The translations under genes and the position numbers were made by a program. A stretch of DNA of 64,000 bases from Bacilliculturomica massiliensis (lineage in GTDB: Bacteria > Bacillota > Clostridia > Peptostreptococcales > Anaerovoracaceae), in the NCBI RefSeq assembly GCF_900605495.1, contig NZ_LR027603.1:807997-871996 (forward strand), read 5' to 3'. The notes below the pieces were generated by a model. The model made no database searches. It was not told where the DNA came from and saw only the letters and a program-made list of their open reading frames with translations. Within the stretch, counting starts at the first letter, position 1. Each line of letters begins with the position of its first letter. Positions 16,629 to 25,431 of this stretch are shown piece after piece.

Positions 16629-16664
16629 GAAAAAAAGAAGATCCCCGACAAAAAGTCGGGGATC
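16629..16664 (-). terminator. Rho-independent terminator of rodA
   Basis: On the minus strand GATCCCCGAC, five T, GTCGGGGATC, then TTCTTTTTTT. It lies about 50 bases after the rodA stop. Confidence 0.85.
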
Positions 16665-16713
16665 AAATTCAGGCATGAAAAGGCGGGGTGGGGGAAAGTT
16701 TTTCTCCGGCAAT

Positions 16714-17823
16714 TTAGAAGTTGATGACTTTACTGCGGATGCCCACGTTCAGGACCAGACCCAGCGCGATCATGTTGGTGACGACAGAGCTGCCCCCTGA
16801 ACTGATGAAGGGCAGCGTAATGCCCGTTACAGGCATCAGGCCCATAGTCATGCCGATGTTTTCGAAGATCTGAAAGGCGAACATGGCAAAGATACCGAAG
16901 ACGATGAGAGAACCGTAGGTATCCTTGGCGTTGGACGCGATTTTCAGGATGCGGTACAGGAAGATGGCATAGAGCAGGATGATGAAGAGGCCTCCGATCA
17001 GTCCCAGCTCCTCCACGATGACAGCGAAGATGAAGTCTGATTCCGCCACGGGAAGGAAGTTCAGTTCTTTCTGCGTGCCCTGAAACAATCCCTTGCCCCA
17101 GAAGCCGCCGGAACCGATGGCCACCTTGGAGTGCCATACCTGATAGTTTCCGGCCAGGCCCAGGTTGTTGGGGTGGAGAAAGGCGTCGATCCGTTCCTTT
17201 TGATGGGATGCCATGAAGCGATACATAATAGGCGTGGCCAGCAGGGCCCCGCCCAGCACCTTGCCGTAAAGACGGCCGTCCACTCCGGCGACGAAGATCA
17301 TCAGGCCGGCGATCACACAGAAGACCAGAGCGTTGCCCAGGTCTTTCTGAAGGATGATGAGCAGGACGAAAGGCGCCATGTAAAGGCCGGCTTTGATAAG
17401 GGCCTTAAAAGAATATAGATTTTCCCGGTTTTTGGACAGATAGTTGGCGAAGATCAGGACGAAGCTGATCTTGACCACCTCTGCGGGCTGCAGGAACACG
17501 ACTTTCAGATCCAGCCAGCCCCGGGCTCCGTATTGGACTACGCCCAGCCCCGGTACGTAGACGCAGAGCAGAAAAAGGATCGAAAAAATATACAGAGCTT
17601 TCTCGAAGTTTTCAAAGTACTTGTAATCCATGAAGACCACCAGCCCCATGACGAGAAAGCCGATCACGTAGGCGGCTGCCTGTACGATGATGGCCCGGTT
17701 TATGACAAAGCTGCCTTCGTAGGCCGTGCTGCCGATCATGATAATGCTGATCACCGCAAAGCACAGGGGCAGAAAAAGCAGTGTGCGGTCCAGGTTTTTG
17801 AGGAGATTCCAGAAATATGACAT
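16714..17823 (-). CDS. rodA: RodA peptidoglycan glycosyltransferase (SEDS family)
   Basis: A 369-residue polytopic membrane protein (about ten helices) of the FtsW/RodA/SpoVE family, polymerising glycan strands with PBP2. Family motifs include GARGWL (about 100), the catalytic-loop region VGGFWGKGLFQGTQKELNFLP-like stretch (seen as GSGGFWGKGL, then FLPVAESDFIFAVIVEELG) and the terminal PFISSGGSS. The assignment to RodA rather than FtsW rests on length and the neighbouring mre cluster. It is transcribed alone from a promoter at 17840-17868. Convergent orientation to the mre cluster is unusual, since rodA normally continues that operon. Confidence 0.92.
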   Translation of the reverse strand: MSYFWNLLKNLDRTLLFLPLCFAVISIIMIGSTAYEGSFVINRAIIVQAAAYVIGFLVMGLVVFMDYKYFENFEKALYIFSILFLLCVYVPGLGVVQYGARGWLDLKVVFLQPAEVVKISFVLIFANYLSKNRENLYSFKALIKAGLYMAPFVLLIILQKDLGNALVFCVIAGLMIFVAGVDGRLYGKVLGGALLATPIMYRFMASHQKERIDAFLHPNNLGLAGNYQVWHSKVAIGSGGFWGKGLFQGTQKELNFLPVAESDFIFAVIVEELGLIGGLFIILLYAIFLYRILKIASNAKDTYGSLIVFGIFAMFAFQIFENIGMTMGLMPVTGITLPFISSGGSSVVTNMIALGLVLNVGIRSKVINF

Positions 17824-17839
17824 TCGTTTTGCCTTTCAT

Positions 17840-17868
17840 ATTGTATCTTTAATTTGAATTTTCCGTAA
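17840..17868 (-). promoter_or_regulatory. Promoter of rodA
   Basis: Minus strand TTACGG, 17 bases, TACAAT; only 16 bases separate the -10 box from the start codon, so the leader is very short. Confidence 0.5.
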
Positions 17869-17956
17869 TTTGCATGTGGACGCCGGATCGGGCAGAGCCG
17901 CGTAGGATAGGCGTTTCTCCCCGCTTTCGGCGCTGGCCGGCGTGCAATACTGTATC

Positions 17957-17984
17957 TTGACATGAGTCCGTAATTCATTATAAT
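17957..17984 (+). promoter_or_regulatory. Strong sigma-A promoter of rny
   Basis: TTGACA, 16 bases, TATAAT: perfect boxes, about 110 bases before the coding region. Confidence 0.75.
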
Positions 17985-18092
17985 ATATAGTGTGTGATTA
18001 TATCAATATTTAATTAATGTAATGCTATATTTAGTATCAGAGGGTTTACAAAATAAACGCTTTAATGCGGGGCGTTTTATCCGGGAAAATTT

Positions 18093-19661
18093 ATGCAGAG
18101 AAGGAGGTGCATTGTTATCGAAAACATTATTATACCCGTTATCATTGGAATTGTTGCCTTAGCCCTTGGGTTACTGGTTGGATATATATTGCGGAAGAAT
18201 CTGGCTGAAAAGACCATTGGAAGTGCAGAGCAGAAAGCAAAGAACATGATCCTCGACGCTGAGAACAGGTCGGAAACCATCAAGAAGGAAATCACGCTGG
18301 AGGCGAAGGAGGAAGCTCATCGCCTGAGAAGCGAGGTGGATCGCGAGATCCGTGAGAGAAGAGCAGAAATCCAAAGATCAGAGAAACGGTTGATCCAGAA
18401 AGAAGAAGCGATCGACCGCAAGACAGAGAACTTGGAAAGAAAAGAAGAAGGCATTACAAAAAAAGAACAAGTATTAAAGGATAAAGAACACGAACTGGAC
18501 GGCTTCATTGAGAAGCAGATCGCTGAACTGGAACGCATTTCCGGTTACACTGTGGACGAAGCCAAGGAGCTCCTGCTCTCCAATGTGGAGAAGGAGGTCC
18601 GCTACGAGGCATCCGTTATGATCAAGGATATCGAGTCCAAAGCCAAAGAGGAGGGGGACAAGAAAGCCAAGGAGATCATCACGGGCGCGATCCAGAGATG
18701 CGCGGCGGATCACGTTGCGGAGAGCACCGTGTCCGTTGTACCGCTGCCCAACGACGAGATGAAGGGACGGATCATCGGCAGAGAAGGAAGAAACATCCGG
18801 GCCATCGAGACGCTGACCGGAATCGACCTGATTATCGACGATACCCCGGAAGCCGTCATTCTGTCGGGCTTCGACCCGGTGCGCAGGGAGATCGCAAGAA
18901 TCTCTCTGGAAAAACTCATCGTGGACGGGCGGATCCATCCGGCCAGGATCGAGGAGATGGTGGAAAAAGCGGAGAGAGAAGTGAACAACATCATCAAGGA
19001 GGAAGGCGAAGCCGCCACCTTCGAGGTGGGAATCCACAATCTCCATCCGGAACTGATCAAGCTTCTTGGAAGACTGAAGTATCGGACGAGCTACGGCCAG
19101 AACGTACTGAAGCATTCCGTGGAAGTCGCCCATCTTGCGGGCCTGATGGCCGGCGAACTGGGACTGGACGTAAAACTTGCAAAGCGCGCAGGTCTGCTGC
19201 ACGACATCGGCAAGGCCCTGGATCACGAAGTGGAGGGGACCCACGTGGATATCGGCATCGACATCCTGAGAAAGTACAAGGAGTCTGAAGCCGTCATCAA
19301 CGGTATGGCAGCCCATCACGGGGATTATGAGCCCAAGAGCATGGAAGCGGTGCTCATTGCCGCCGCCGACGCGCTGTCCGCAGCGAGACCGGGGGCGAGA
19401 AGAGAGACGCTGGACACTTATATCAAGCGGCTGCAGCGGCTTGAGGAGATCGCAAACACGACGCCCGGCGTGGAGAAATCCTTCGCTATTCAGGCGGGAC
19501 GCGAGATCCGTATCATCGCCAAGCCGGATGAGGTATCCGACGACGCGATCGTTTTCCTGGCCAGAGAGATCAGCAAGAAGATCGAGAGCGAGCTGGAATA
19601 TCCCGGCCAGATCAAGATCAACGTCATCCGCGAGACCAGAGCTACCGATTACGCGAAATAA
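18093..19661 (+). CDS. rny: Ribonuclease Y
   Basis: A 522-residue membrane-anchored endoribonuclease that starts bulk mRNA decay. Domains in order: N-terminal membrane helix (about 9-30), long charged coiled coil (about 40-190), KH RNA-binding domain ([20 protein letters not shown], about 225-250), and HD hydrolase domain with [10 protein letters not shown] (about 370). The start is uncertain. ATG 18093 has no ribosome site, while an ideal AAGGAGG lies inside codons 3-5 (18101-18107); the frame following it offers only near-cognate ATT (18111) or ATC (18117) codons. The protein identity is not affected. Confidence 0.94.
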   Translation: MQRRRCIVIENIIIPVIIGIVALALGLLVGYILRKNLAEKTIGSAEQKAKNMILDAENRSETIKKEITLEAKEEAHRLRSEVDREIRERRAEIQRSEKRLIQKEEAIDRKTENLERKEEGITKKEQVLKDKEHELDGFIEKQIAELERISGYTVDEAKELLLSNVEKEVRYEASVMIKDIESKAKEEGDKKAKEIITGAIQRCAADHVAESTVSVVPLPNDEMKGRIIGREGRNIRAIETLTGIDLIIDDTPEAVILSGFDPVRREIARISLEKLIVDGRIHPARIEEMVEKAEREVNNIIKEEGEAATFEVGIHNLHPELIKLLGRLKYRTSYGQNVLKHSVEVAHLAGLMAGELGLDVKLAKRAGLLHDIGKALDHEVEGTHVDIGIDILRKYKESEAVINGMAAHHGDYEPKSMEAVLIAAADALSAARPGARRETLDTYIKRLQRLEEIANTTPGVEKSFAIQAGREIRIIAKPDEVSDDAIVFLAREISKKIESELEYPGQIKINVIRETRATDYAK

Positions 19662-19738
19662 CGTCAGGCAAAGAACGGTTTCCTACATATGAAACCGGCT
19701 GCAGGGCCGGGGATCCGGACTTTACTGAAAAAATGGAC

Positions 19739-19775
19739 AAGCCCCGCCGAATCTGGAAACAGATCGGCGGGGCTT
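19739..19775. terminator. Stem-loop after rny, probable terminator
   Basis: AAGCCCCGCCGA with a one-base bulge pairs with the complement ending GGGGCTT around GAAA. Downstream T residues are few on the + strand; on the - strand a T6 run lies farther out. It is either a weak terminator or an mRNA-stabilising hairpin. Confidence 0.5.
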
Positions 19776-19799
19776 GCTGCGTCCTGGGGCGAATGAGGC

Positions 19800-20071
19800 G
19801 AAGACAGAGCTCAGTGTTTATGGTACAATGTGCATACCCCGCGATTGGCGAGCCAAAGGCGAAGGCAGAGCGGCGGTATGACAGGTGCCCAGAACACTTA
19901 GCGATTGGCGAGCCGAAGGCGAAGACAGAGCTTAGTGTTTATGGTACAATGTGCATACCCCGCGATTGGCGAGCCAAAGGCGAAGGCAGAGCGGCGGTAT
20001 GACAGGTGCCCAGAACACTTAGCGATTGGCGAGCTGAAGGCGAAGACAGAGCTTAGTGTTTATGGTACAAT
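19800..20071. repeat. 121-bp tandem repeat, 2.25 copies, built of about 60-bp half-units
   Basis: GAAGACAGAGCT recurs at 19800, 19921 and 20042. Within each unit GCGATTGGCGAGCC appears twice at about 60-base spacing, followed alternately by a GGCAGAGCGGCGG form or a GACAGAGCTTAG form. Every full unit also carries TTTATGGTACAAT, which could act as a -10 element. The two full copies are nearly identical, so duplication is recent. Confidence 0.85.
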
Positions 20072-20136
20072 AAAAGCGGGTCCCCCTGAAATCAGAACCC
20101 AGAGGCACGACGACGCACCGGTAAGGGAGGAAGGCT

Positions 20137-21522
20137 ATGCTCAGACGATATGTTGAACAGATATTAAGTTTGTACAATTATGTTGACGGATTGTTGGTGA
20201 CGGACAAAGACGGCTATATTGAATATTACCTGACCTACCGGCCGGAGATCAGCACTCTGAAGGAGAAGGATATCCTGGGGAAACACGTACTGGACGTATA
20301 TCCGGATCTGGATGAAGAGAGCAGCAGCATTATGCGGGTCCTCCGAAACGGGAAGCCTATTTTTAATGAATACCAGCTGCTGCGGACGTACAAAGGTCAG
20401 ACGCTGCATGTGATCAACACCACCATGCCCATCAAGGTAGACGATGAGATCATCGGGGCGATCGACGTTTCCCGATACATCGATTCCTCCTACGAGAGAC
20501 AGAATATTACCCTCTCTTTCAGACAGGGCGCCGAGATGAAAAAGCTTTACACGGTGGATGATATTATTACCAATTCCAAGAGCCTGGAGGTCATCAAGTC
20601 CAGAATACCGGTGATCGCGGAGACGGATTCCTCTGTTTTGATCTACGGGGAAACGGGGACGGGAAAGGAGCTGGTGGCCCAGTCCATCCACACCTCAAGC
20701 AAGCGCAGCGGCAGGCGGTTCGTTTCACAGAACTGCGCGGCGATCCCGGGGAATCTGCTGGAGAGCATCCTGTTCGGAACGACGAAGGGCAGCTATACGG
20801 GAGCGGAAAATAAGCCGGGACTGTTTGAGATCGCCAACGGCGGAACGCTGTTTCTGGACGAGATCAATTCCATGGAGCTGAATGTGCAGTCCAAGCTGTT
20901 GAAGGCCATCGAGGAGAAGCAGGTGACCAGGCTGGGAAGCTACGAGCCTGTCACCATCGACATCAAGGTGATCTCAGCGGTGAATGCGAACCCGATCCAG
21001 TGTATCGCCGAGAAGAAGATCAGAGAAGATCTGTTTTACCGTCTGAGCGTGGTGCAGGTCAATATCCCGCCCCTCAGGGAGCGGGAGGACGACATTTCCT
21101 TCCTGACCGAGCACTTTATACAGAGCTATAATGAAAAGATGAACCGGGATATTATCAATATCGACGAGGAGGTCGAGGATATCTTCAAAAAGCACAAATG
21201 GCCGGGAAATGTGCGGGAACTGAAGAATGTGATCGAGGGTGCGTTCAACGTAGCTTCAAGCAGATTTATCCAGAAAAAAGATCTTCCGGAGTATCTGGCG
21301 GAGCCGTTTAAGACGCAGGGGATCGAAGATAGTCTTCTGATGGCGGAGGAAAGCATGCTGAACGGGGGGCTGTCCCTGGACGATACTATGGACGCTTTTG
21401 AGAAGCGGATCATCCAAAAGGCGCTGGATTCCACCAGAAATCTGGCGGAGGCGGCCCGGCTGCTGGGGATATCAAGGCAGTCGCTGAATTATAAGATCAC
21501 AAAGTATGGTCTTCACAAGTAA
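20137..21522 (+). CDS. Sigma-54-dependent transcriptional activator (PAS, AAA+, Fis-type HTH)
   Basis: A 461-residue enhancer-binding protein. An N-terminal PAS-like sensor (about 10-120) precedes the AAA+ domain with Walker A GETGTGKE (about 170), the sigma-54 contact loop GSYTGA (the usual GAFTGA with Y for F), Walker B GGTLFLDEIN and the arginine-finger region REDLFYRLSVV. The C-terminal helix-turn-helix is NLAEAARLLGISRQSLNYKI. The architecture matches RocR/PrdR-like activators of amino-acid catabolism in Clostridia. A -24/-12 promoter begins 165 bases downstream, so the target operon is almost certainly the next one. The inducer cannot be deduced. Its leader contains the 121-bp repeats. 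Confidence 0.93.
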   Translation: MLRRYVEQILSLYNYVDGLLVTDKDGYIEYYLTYRPEISTLKEKDILGKHVLDVYPDLDEESSSIMRVLRNGKPIFNEYQLLRTYKGQTLHVINTTMPIKVDDEIIGAIDVSRYIDSSYERQNITLSFRQGAEMKKLYTVDDIITNSKSLEVIKSRIPVIAETDSSVLIYGETGTGKELVAQSIHTSSKRSGRRFVSQNCAAIPGNLLESILFGTTKGSYTGAENKPGLFEIANGGTLFLDEINSMELNVQSKLLKAIEEKQVTRLGSYEPVTIDIKVISAVNANPIQCIAEKKIREDLFYRLSVVQVNIPPLREREDDISFLTEHFIQSYNEKMNRDIINIDEEVEDIFKKHKWPGNVRELKNVIEGAFNVASSRFIQKKDLPEYLAEPFKTQGIEDSLLMAEESMLNGGLSLDDTMDAFEKRIIQKALDSTRNLAEAARLLGISRQSLNYKITKYGLHK

Positions 21523-21604
21523 GGAAATGAAAACATCATAAAAAGAGGACCGGCAGTTCCTGAAATAAGGAACGGCGGCGCTTTTGCCGGCGCCTGGTCC
21601 AATC

Positions 21605-21656
21605 AAAAAAACTTTACGGATCGAGTAAAAATCCCTTTACGTTCGTAAAGTTTTTT
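21605..21656. promoter_or_regulatory. Probable activator-binding sites, doubling as a terminator hairpin
   Basis: CTTTACGTTCGTAAAG (21635-21650) is a perfect dyad. A weaker match, CTTTACGGATCGAGTAAA (21612-21629), lies 23 bases upstream. Two sites 40-80 bases before a -24/-12 promoter fit an upstream activating sequence. AAAAAACTTTACG (21606-21618) can also pair with CGTAAAG followed by T8, so the same bases may terminate the activator gene. Confidence 0.55.
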
Positions 21657-21687
21657 TTACATATGGTCGAAAAATGGGGGGCATCCA

Positions 21688-21706
21688 TTTGGCATAATAT
21701 TTGCAA
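21688..21706 (+). promoter_or_regulatory. Sigma-54 (-24/-12) promoter
   Basis: TTTGGCATAATATTTGCAA: the GG at 21691-21692 and GC at 21703-21704 are ten bases apart, as the sigma-54 consensus TGGCAY-N5-TTGCW requires. It lies 58 bases before the start of the hydrolase gene. Confidence 0.85.
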
Positions 21707-21763
21707 TTTATCACAAGTAGATTTTATTCGCTATTGTGTACGATTTGCAAGGAGGAGATAAAG

Positions 21764-22705
21764 TTGGCAGAAATAAGAGACATTGACGCGCTGGCCGGAG
21801 AAAGATGGTTTCCCTATGAATCGTCGATCACCGACGATATGACCAAGCTGTGGGGCGACTGGGGCGTATGCTCGGAAGTCGATACTCTGAGGGCGGTTCT
21901 GATGCGTCGGCCGGGAGAAGAGATCGAGAATTTTGACTGGCAGGCCATGCGCTTTAAGGCGCCTATTGATCCTGAAAAGTTCAGAGCGCAGCACGACGCG
22001 CTCACGGATATCTACAGGGCTCACGGAGTGCAGGTCCACTACATCGAAGAACAGCGGGGAGATCGCCCGAACGCTTTGTTCTGCAGGGATCTGGTATTCA
22101 TGACTCCAGAGGGAGCCATCGTGACGCGGCCGGCCATGGACGCCAGACGCGGAGAAGAGCGCTACGCAGCGAAGAAGCTGGCTGATCTGGGCGTTCCCAT
22201 CATCCGCACGATCTGCGGCGGCGCCACCTTCGAGGGAGCCATGGGTCTTTGGATCGACCGCCATACTGTAGTTCTGGCTTCCGGCGTGCGCACAAACCGG
22301 GAAGGCTACGAGATGGTCGAAGCGGAGCTGAAGCGCATGGGCGTCACCGATGTTCTGCACATGCAGATCCCCTATGGACACGCGCATATCGACGGCCTTC
22401 TGAATATGGCAAGTCACGATGTAGCGATGATCCACGCGTCTCAGGTACCCTACGATATCTGCGATGCGCTGAAGAAGAAGGGGATCAAGCTCCTGGAGTG
22501 CCCGTCCCGCGTAGAAGCGAAAGAGGGACTGGCGATCAATTACGTCGCCATTGAACCTGGACTGATCGTTATGCCTGCGGGAAATCCCAGAAGCCAGGAA
22601 CTCCTGGAGAAAAACGGGATCCGCGTCATTACGGTGGACTTTGATGAGGTCTTAAAAGGATTCGGTGCGATCCACTGCTGCACCGCGTTCTTAAAGAGGG
22701 GCTGA
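21764..22705 (+). CDS. Amidinotransferase/arginine-deiminase superfamily hydrolase
   Basis: A 313-residue guanidino-group-modifying enzyme. The alpha/beta-propeller family nucleophile is the cysteine pair in GAIHCCT (C305 or C306), with GATFEGA (catalytic Glu region), AHIDG (catalytic His) and LFCRD supporting an intact active site. The family includes arginine deiminase, dimethylarginine hydrolase and amidinotransferases; the sequence does not fix the substrate. It lacks the length (about 410) of true arginine deiminase. The TTG at 21764 is chosen because GGAGGAG lies six to eight bases upstream; an ATG at 21701 lies inside the sigma-54 promoter and is rejected. First gene of a sigma-54 operon with a peptide-type transporter. 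Confidence 0.85.
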   Translation: MAEIRDIDALAGERWFPYESSITDDMTKLWGDWGVCSEVDTLRAVLMRRPGEEIENFDWQAMRFKAPIDPEKFRAQHDALTDIYRAHGVQVHYIEEQRGDRPNALFCRDLVFMTPEGAIVTRPAMDARRGEERYAAKKLADLGVPIIRTICGGATFEGAMGLWIDRHTVVLASGVRTNREGYEMVEAELKRMGVTDVLHMQIPYGHAHIDGLLNMASHDVAMIHASQVPYDICDALKKKGIKLLECPSRVEAKEGLAINYVAIEPGLIVMPAGNPRSQELLEKNGIRVITVDFDEVLKGFGAIHCCTAFLKRG

Positions 22706-22749
22706 TTTCGCAACTGAATCGGCACTGTTAGATAAAAAAGGAGGAGAAT

Positions 22750-24369
22750 ATGAAAAAGAACATGAAAAAGCTTTTGGCACTTGTCCTTGTTCTTGCCATG
22801 GCGCTGACGGTATTCGCCGGCTGCGGAGGCGGTGATTCCGGATCCGGAAGCGGCGGCACCGCCGATGATTCGACGCTGCGCATCCGTCTGCGCACGGCGC
22901 TTCAGAGCGCCGACTGGCAGCAGTGCGCGGTGTTCGAGAGCTCGCAGATCATCTGGGTTCAGGTCTTTGAAGGGCTTTACGGCATGGACGAGGCCCACGG
23001 CGGATATTACAATCTGCTGGCCAAGAACATCGATGTCAGTGAAGACGGGCTGACCTATACGGTGGATCTGGTGGACGCCACCTTCCAGAACGGGGACCCG
23101 CTGACGGCTGAGGACGTGGCCTACAGCTATGGAGTTGCCATGGAAAACCCCAGATTCGATTACGTTACTTCCATGATCAACAACGTAAAGGCTGTGGACG
23201 ACAAGACCGTGGTCATTACGCTGGATTACCCGTACTCCGCGATCTCTCATACCTTCTGGACCATCAAAGTCTACAGCAAGAGAGAGTATGAGGAAGCGAA
23301 GGCAAACGGCGTAGAGTTCGGAACCGTGCCGCACACTGCAGGAACCGGTCCTTACATCATCACCGAATACGACGTATCTGCAGGATTGAAATTGAAGGCT
23401 TATGAAAACTACTGGAAGGGAGCTCCGGATATCAAGAACGTGGAATACCGTCTGATCACCGAGGATTCCGCAGCAGTCATCGCCTACGAAAACGGCGAGC
23501 TGGATTATCTGACCAACGTTCCGCTCTCCGACTGGGATAATATTAAGAAAGCGGCGGGAGACAACTGTGAGCTGATCAAGAACAACGACGTTCTGTTCGT
23601 GGGAATCAACTGGGCGTCGCCGACCAACAACAACATTCTGGGCAACCAGAAGGTACGCGAAGCCATCTTCTACGCGGTGAACAAGGCCAATATCATCAAG
23701 GCCGCCACCAGCGATTACGGAACCCCGGCTTACGAGTACATGCCTTCCGAGTACGTAGCGACTTCTCCGAAGGTGTCCGACGGAAAATTCAAGACCTTTG
23801 ACTACGACAAGGACGCCTGTCATCAGGCGCTTCTGGACGCAGGCTACACAGAGGACGAGATCAAAGCCGGCATCGATGTGGGAACCATTCTGACCTATGG
23901 AACCGAGACTTCCGAGAAGGGCAAGGCCGCTGTAGTACTGCAGGCCTGTCTGGCGGAGAACGGCATGAAAGCACAGGTAGAACTGGGCGAATCTGCTCCG
24001 ATCACCGCGCGCATGTACGATCAGGATTATGATATCGCGATCTACTATGACAGCGGAAACTACGACTACAACAATATCAGACAGCAGCTTCACTCCGAAT
24101 CGAAGGGTATGTACATCATCCGCTACAAGGCGGACAACAGCCCCTTCAACTGGCAGCGTATGGAAGAGCTGATCACCATGGGCGTGTCCACGGCTGACGA
24201 GAAAGAGCGGTACGATATCTATACCGAGCTCTGGAATATGACCATGGAGACGGCGACGATCCTGCCGCTGTACCACAGCGCTCTGGGCGTGGCCTGGTCC
24301 GACAGAATCGACATAGGCGACGTCAACCCATCCTTCTATCACATTACAGATTTTAGCTGGACCGAATAA
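22750..24369 (+). CDS. Peptide-type ABC transporter substrate-binding lipoprotein
   Basis: A 539-residue extracytoplasmic binding protein of the SBP_bac_5 (family 5) class. A type II signal peptide (KKNMKKLLALVLVLAMALT) ends in the lipobox VFAGC with lipidated C25, followed by a flexible Gly-Ser linker. The body shows the family segment NGDPLTAEDVAYSYG and a terminal catalytic-lobe region. The ligand could be oligopeptides, a guanidino compound or another amine; linkage to the hydrolase gene makes its substrate a candidate. Strong ribosome site GGAGGAG before ATG 22750. Confidence 0.92.
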   Translation: MKKNMKKLLALVLVLAMALTVFAGCGGGDSGSGSGGTADDSTLRIRLRTALQSADWQQCAVFESSQIIWVQVFEGLYGMDEAHGGYYNLLAKNIDVSEDGLTYTVDLVDATFQNGDPLTAEDVAYSYGVAMENPRFDYVTSMINNVKAVDDKTVVITLDYPYSAISHTFWTIKVYSKREYEEAKANGVEFGTVPHTAGTGPYIITEYDVSAGLKLKAYENYWKGAPDIKNVEYRLITEDSAAVIAYENGELDYLTNVPLSDWDNIKKAAGDNCELIKNNDVLFVGINWASPTNNNILGNQKVREAIFYAVNKANIIKAATSDYGTPAYEYMPSEYVATSPKVSDGKFKTFDYDKDACHQALLDAGYTEDEIKAGIDVGTILTYGTETSEKGKAAVVLQACLAENGMKAQVELGESAPITARMYDQDYDIAIYYDSGNYDYNNIRQQLHSESKGMYIIRYKADNSPFNWQRMEELITMGVSTADEKERYDIYTELWNMTMETATILPLYHSALGVAWSDRIDIGDVNPSFYHITDFSWTE

Positions 24370-24386
24370 AATCGAAGGGATGAAAA

Positions 24387-24460
24387 TTCCGATATCCTGG
24401 TTCCGCCCCCGGCCGCCGAGCACGCACACACCCTCGCCGGCCGGGGGCAGGGTATCGGAA
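24387..24460. promoter_or_regulatory. Large stem-loop between binding protein and permease genes
   Basis: TTCCGATATCC pairs with GGTATCGGAA, and an inner GCCCCCGGCCG pairs with CGGCCGGGGGC. There is no T run. Such intercistronic hairpins often protect or partially stop transcripts so the binding protein is made in excess over the membrane parts; that role is inferred. Confidence 0.65.
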
Positions 24461-24486
24461 TCTTTCATATAAATTGGAGGGTAACA

Positions 24487-25428
24487 ATGCATAAATATGT
24501 TATCAAAAGAATCTTGTTCCTCATTCCAACCATTATCGGCGTCACTCTGATCATCTATTTCGTCATGAACCTCACGCCGGGCGACCCCGGCAGAGCGATC
24601 CTGGGCACAGGAGTGCCGCAGGAAGCCATCGACGCGTACAATCACAACCTTGGATATGACCTGCCCTTTTTTCAGAAGTTCCTGAATTACCTGTATAATA
24701 TGTTCATCAATCATGATTTTGGGATTTCCTATGTGACGAAACAGTCCGTCTTTGCGGAGATCTGGCCGCGTTATATGGTGACGCTGAAGCTGGCATTTAT
24801 CGGCGTGGTGATCTCAGCTCTGCTGGGGATCCCCCTGGGCATCTATTCCGCGGTGAAACAGTATTCTCTGATGGATACGATACCATCTCTGGTGTCATTC
24901 TTCCTGGCCGCAGTCCCTACCTTTGTACTGGGACTTGTGCTGCTGTACTTCTTCTCATTAAAGCTCAACTGGCTGCCCTCCTACGGCCTGGAAAGCTGGA
25001 AAGGCTATATTATGCCGGCCCTGGCGATCTCGATACCAACGGCGGCGCAAAACTTCCGATTTACCAAGTCCTCCATGCTGGAGGCCATACGACAGGATTA
25101 CGTCCGCACCGCGCGGGCCAAGGGCGCGCCGGAGAGCGCGGTGATCTGGAAGCACGTTCTGAAGAACGCCCTGCTTCCCGTTATCACTCAGATCGGCATG
25201 AGCCTGGGCATGCTCCTCTGCGGGGCTGTGGTAGCCGAACAGCTCTTCTCGGTACAGGGGATCGGAAGTCTCATCGTGGAGCGTATTACTTTTAAGGACG
25301 AGCCCATCATCATCGCAGGGACCATCCTGATTTCCATCTGCTTTACGGTAGTCATGCTCATCGTGGATATCATTTACGCCTTTATCGATCCGCGGATCCG
25401 TGCCAAATATACGAAAGCCAGGGGGTAA
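24487..25428 (+). CDS. ABC transporter permease, DppB/OppB type
   Basis: A 313-residue inner-membrane permease with six predicted helices. It begins MHKYVIKRILFLIPTIIGVTLIIYF, typical of DppB, with the N-terminal LTPGDP motif. The EAA loop contacting the ATPases is RTARAKGAPESAVIWKHVLKNALLP (about 203-227), quoted by its ends. A GGAGGG site precedes it. The following permease starts four bases after its stop. Confidence 0.93.
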   Translation: MHKYVIKRILFLIPTIIGVTLIIYFVMNLTPGDPGRAILGTGVPQEAIDAYNHNLGYDLPFFQKFLNYLYNMFINHDFGISYVTKQSVFAEIWPRYMVTLKLAFIGVVISALLGIPLGIYSAVKQYSLMDTIPSLVSFFLAAVPTFVLGLVLLYFFSLKLNWLPSYGLESWKGYIMPALAISIPTAAQNFRFTKSSMLEAIRQDYVRTARAKGAPESAVIWKHVLKNALLPVITQIGMSLGMLLCGAVVAEQLFSVQGIGSLIVERITFKDEPIIIAGTILISICFTVVMLIVDIIYAFIDPRIRAKYTKARG

Positions 25429-25431
25429 GAC

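Larger units (their letters stand above)
15576..16713. other. 1.1-kb gene-free, repeat-rich region between pyrC and rodA
   Basis: The open frames here run through tandem repeats in several frames at once and have no ribosome sites, so none is called. Contents in order: a terminator at 15739, a 14-bp minisatellite at 15876-16035, three hairpin elements at 16065-16237, a 31-bp direct repeat 99 bases apart (16257 and 16356) and the rodA terminator at 16629-16664. Confidence 0.65.
19662..20136. other. Intergenic region with hairpin and 121-bp repeats
   Basis: No gene is supported. It holds the hairpin at 19739-19775 and the repeat array at 19800-20071, which ends about 65 bases before the sigma-54 activator gene. 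Open frames inside the array are artefacts of the repeat. Confidence 0.6.

Noticed and set aside
17131-17418. Plus-strand frames inside rodA
   Set aside because: Antisense shadows of an unmistakable RodA sequence.
19733-20156. Overlapping plus-strand frames through the 121-bp repeats
   Set aside because: Composition follows the repeat, the frames overlap each other, and they run into the activator gene.
22540-24714. Very long minus-strand frame (724 codons) opposite the binding-protein gene; similar long antisense frames at 2999-4513, 12127-13893, 35155-36894 and 54002-55717
   Set aside because: These are shadow frames caused by G+C-rich codon use of the real genes; no family motifs or ribosome sites.
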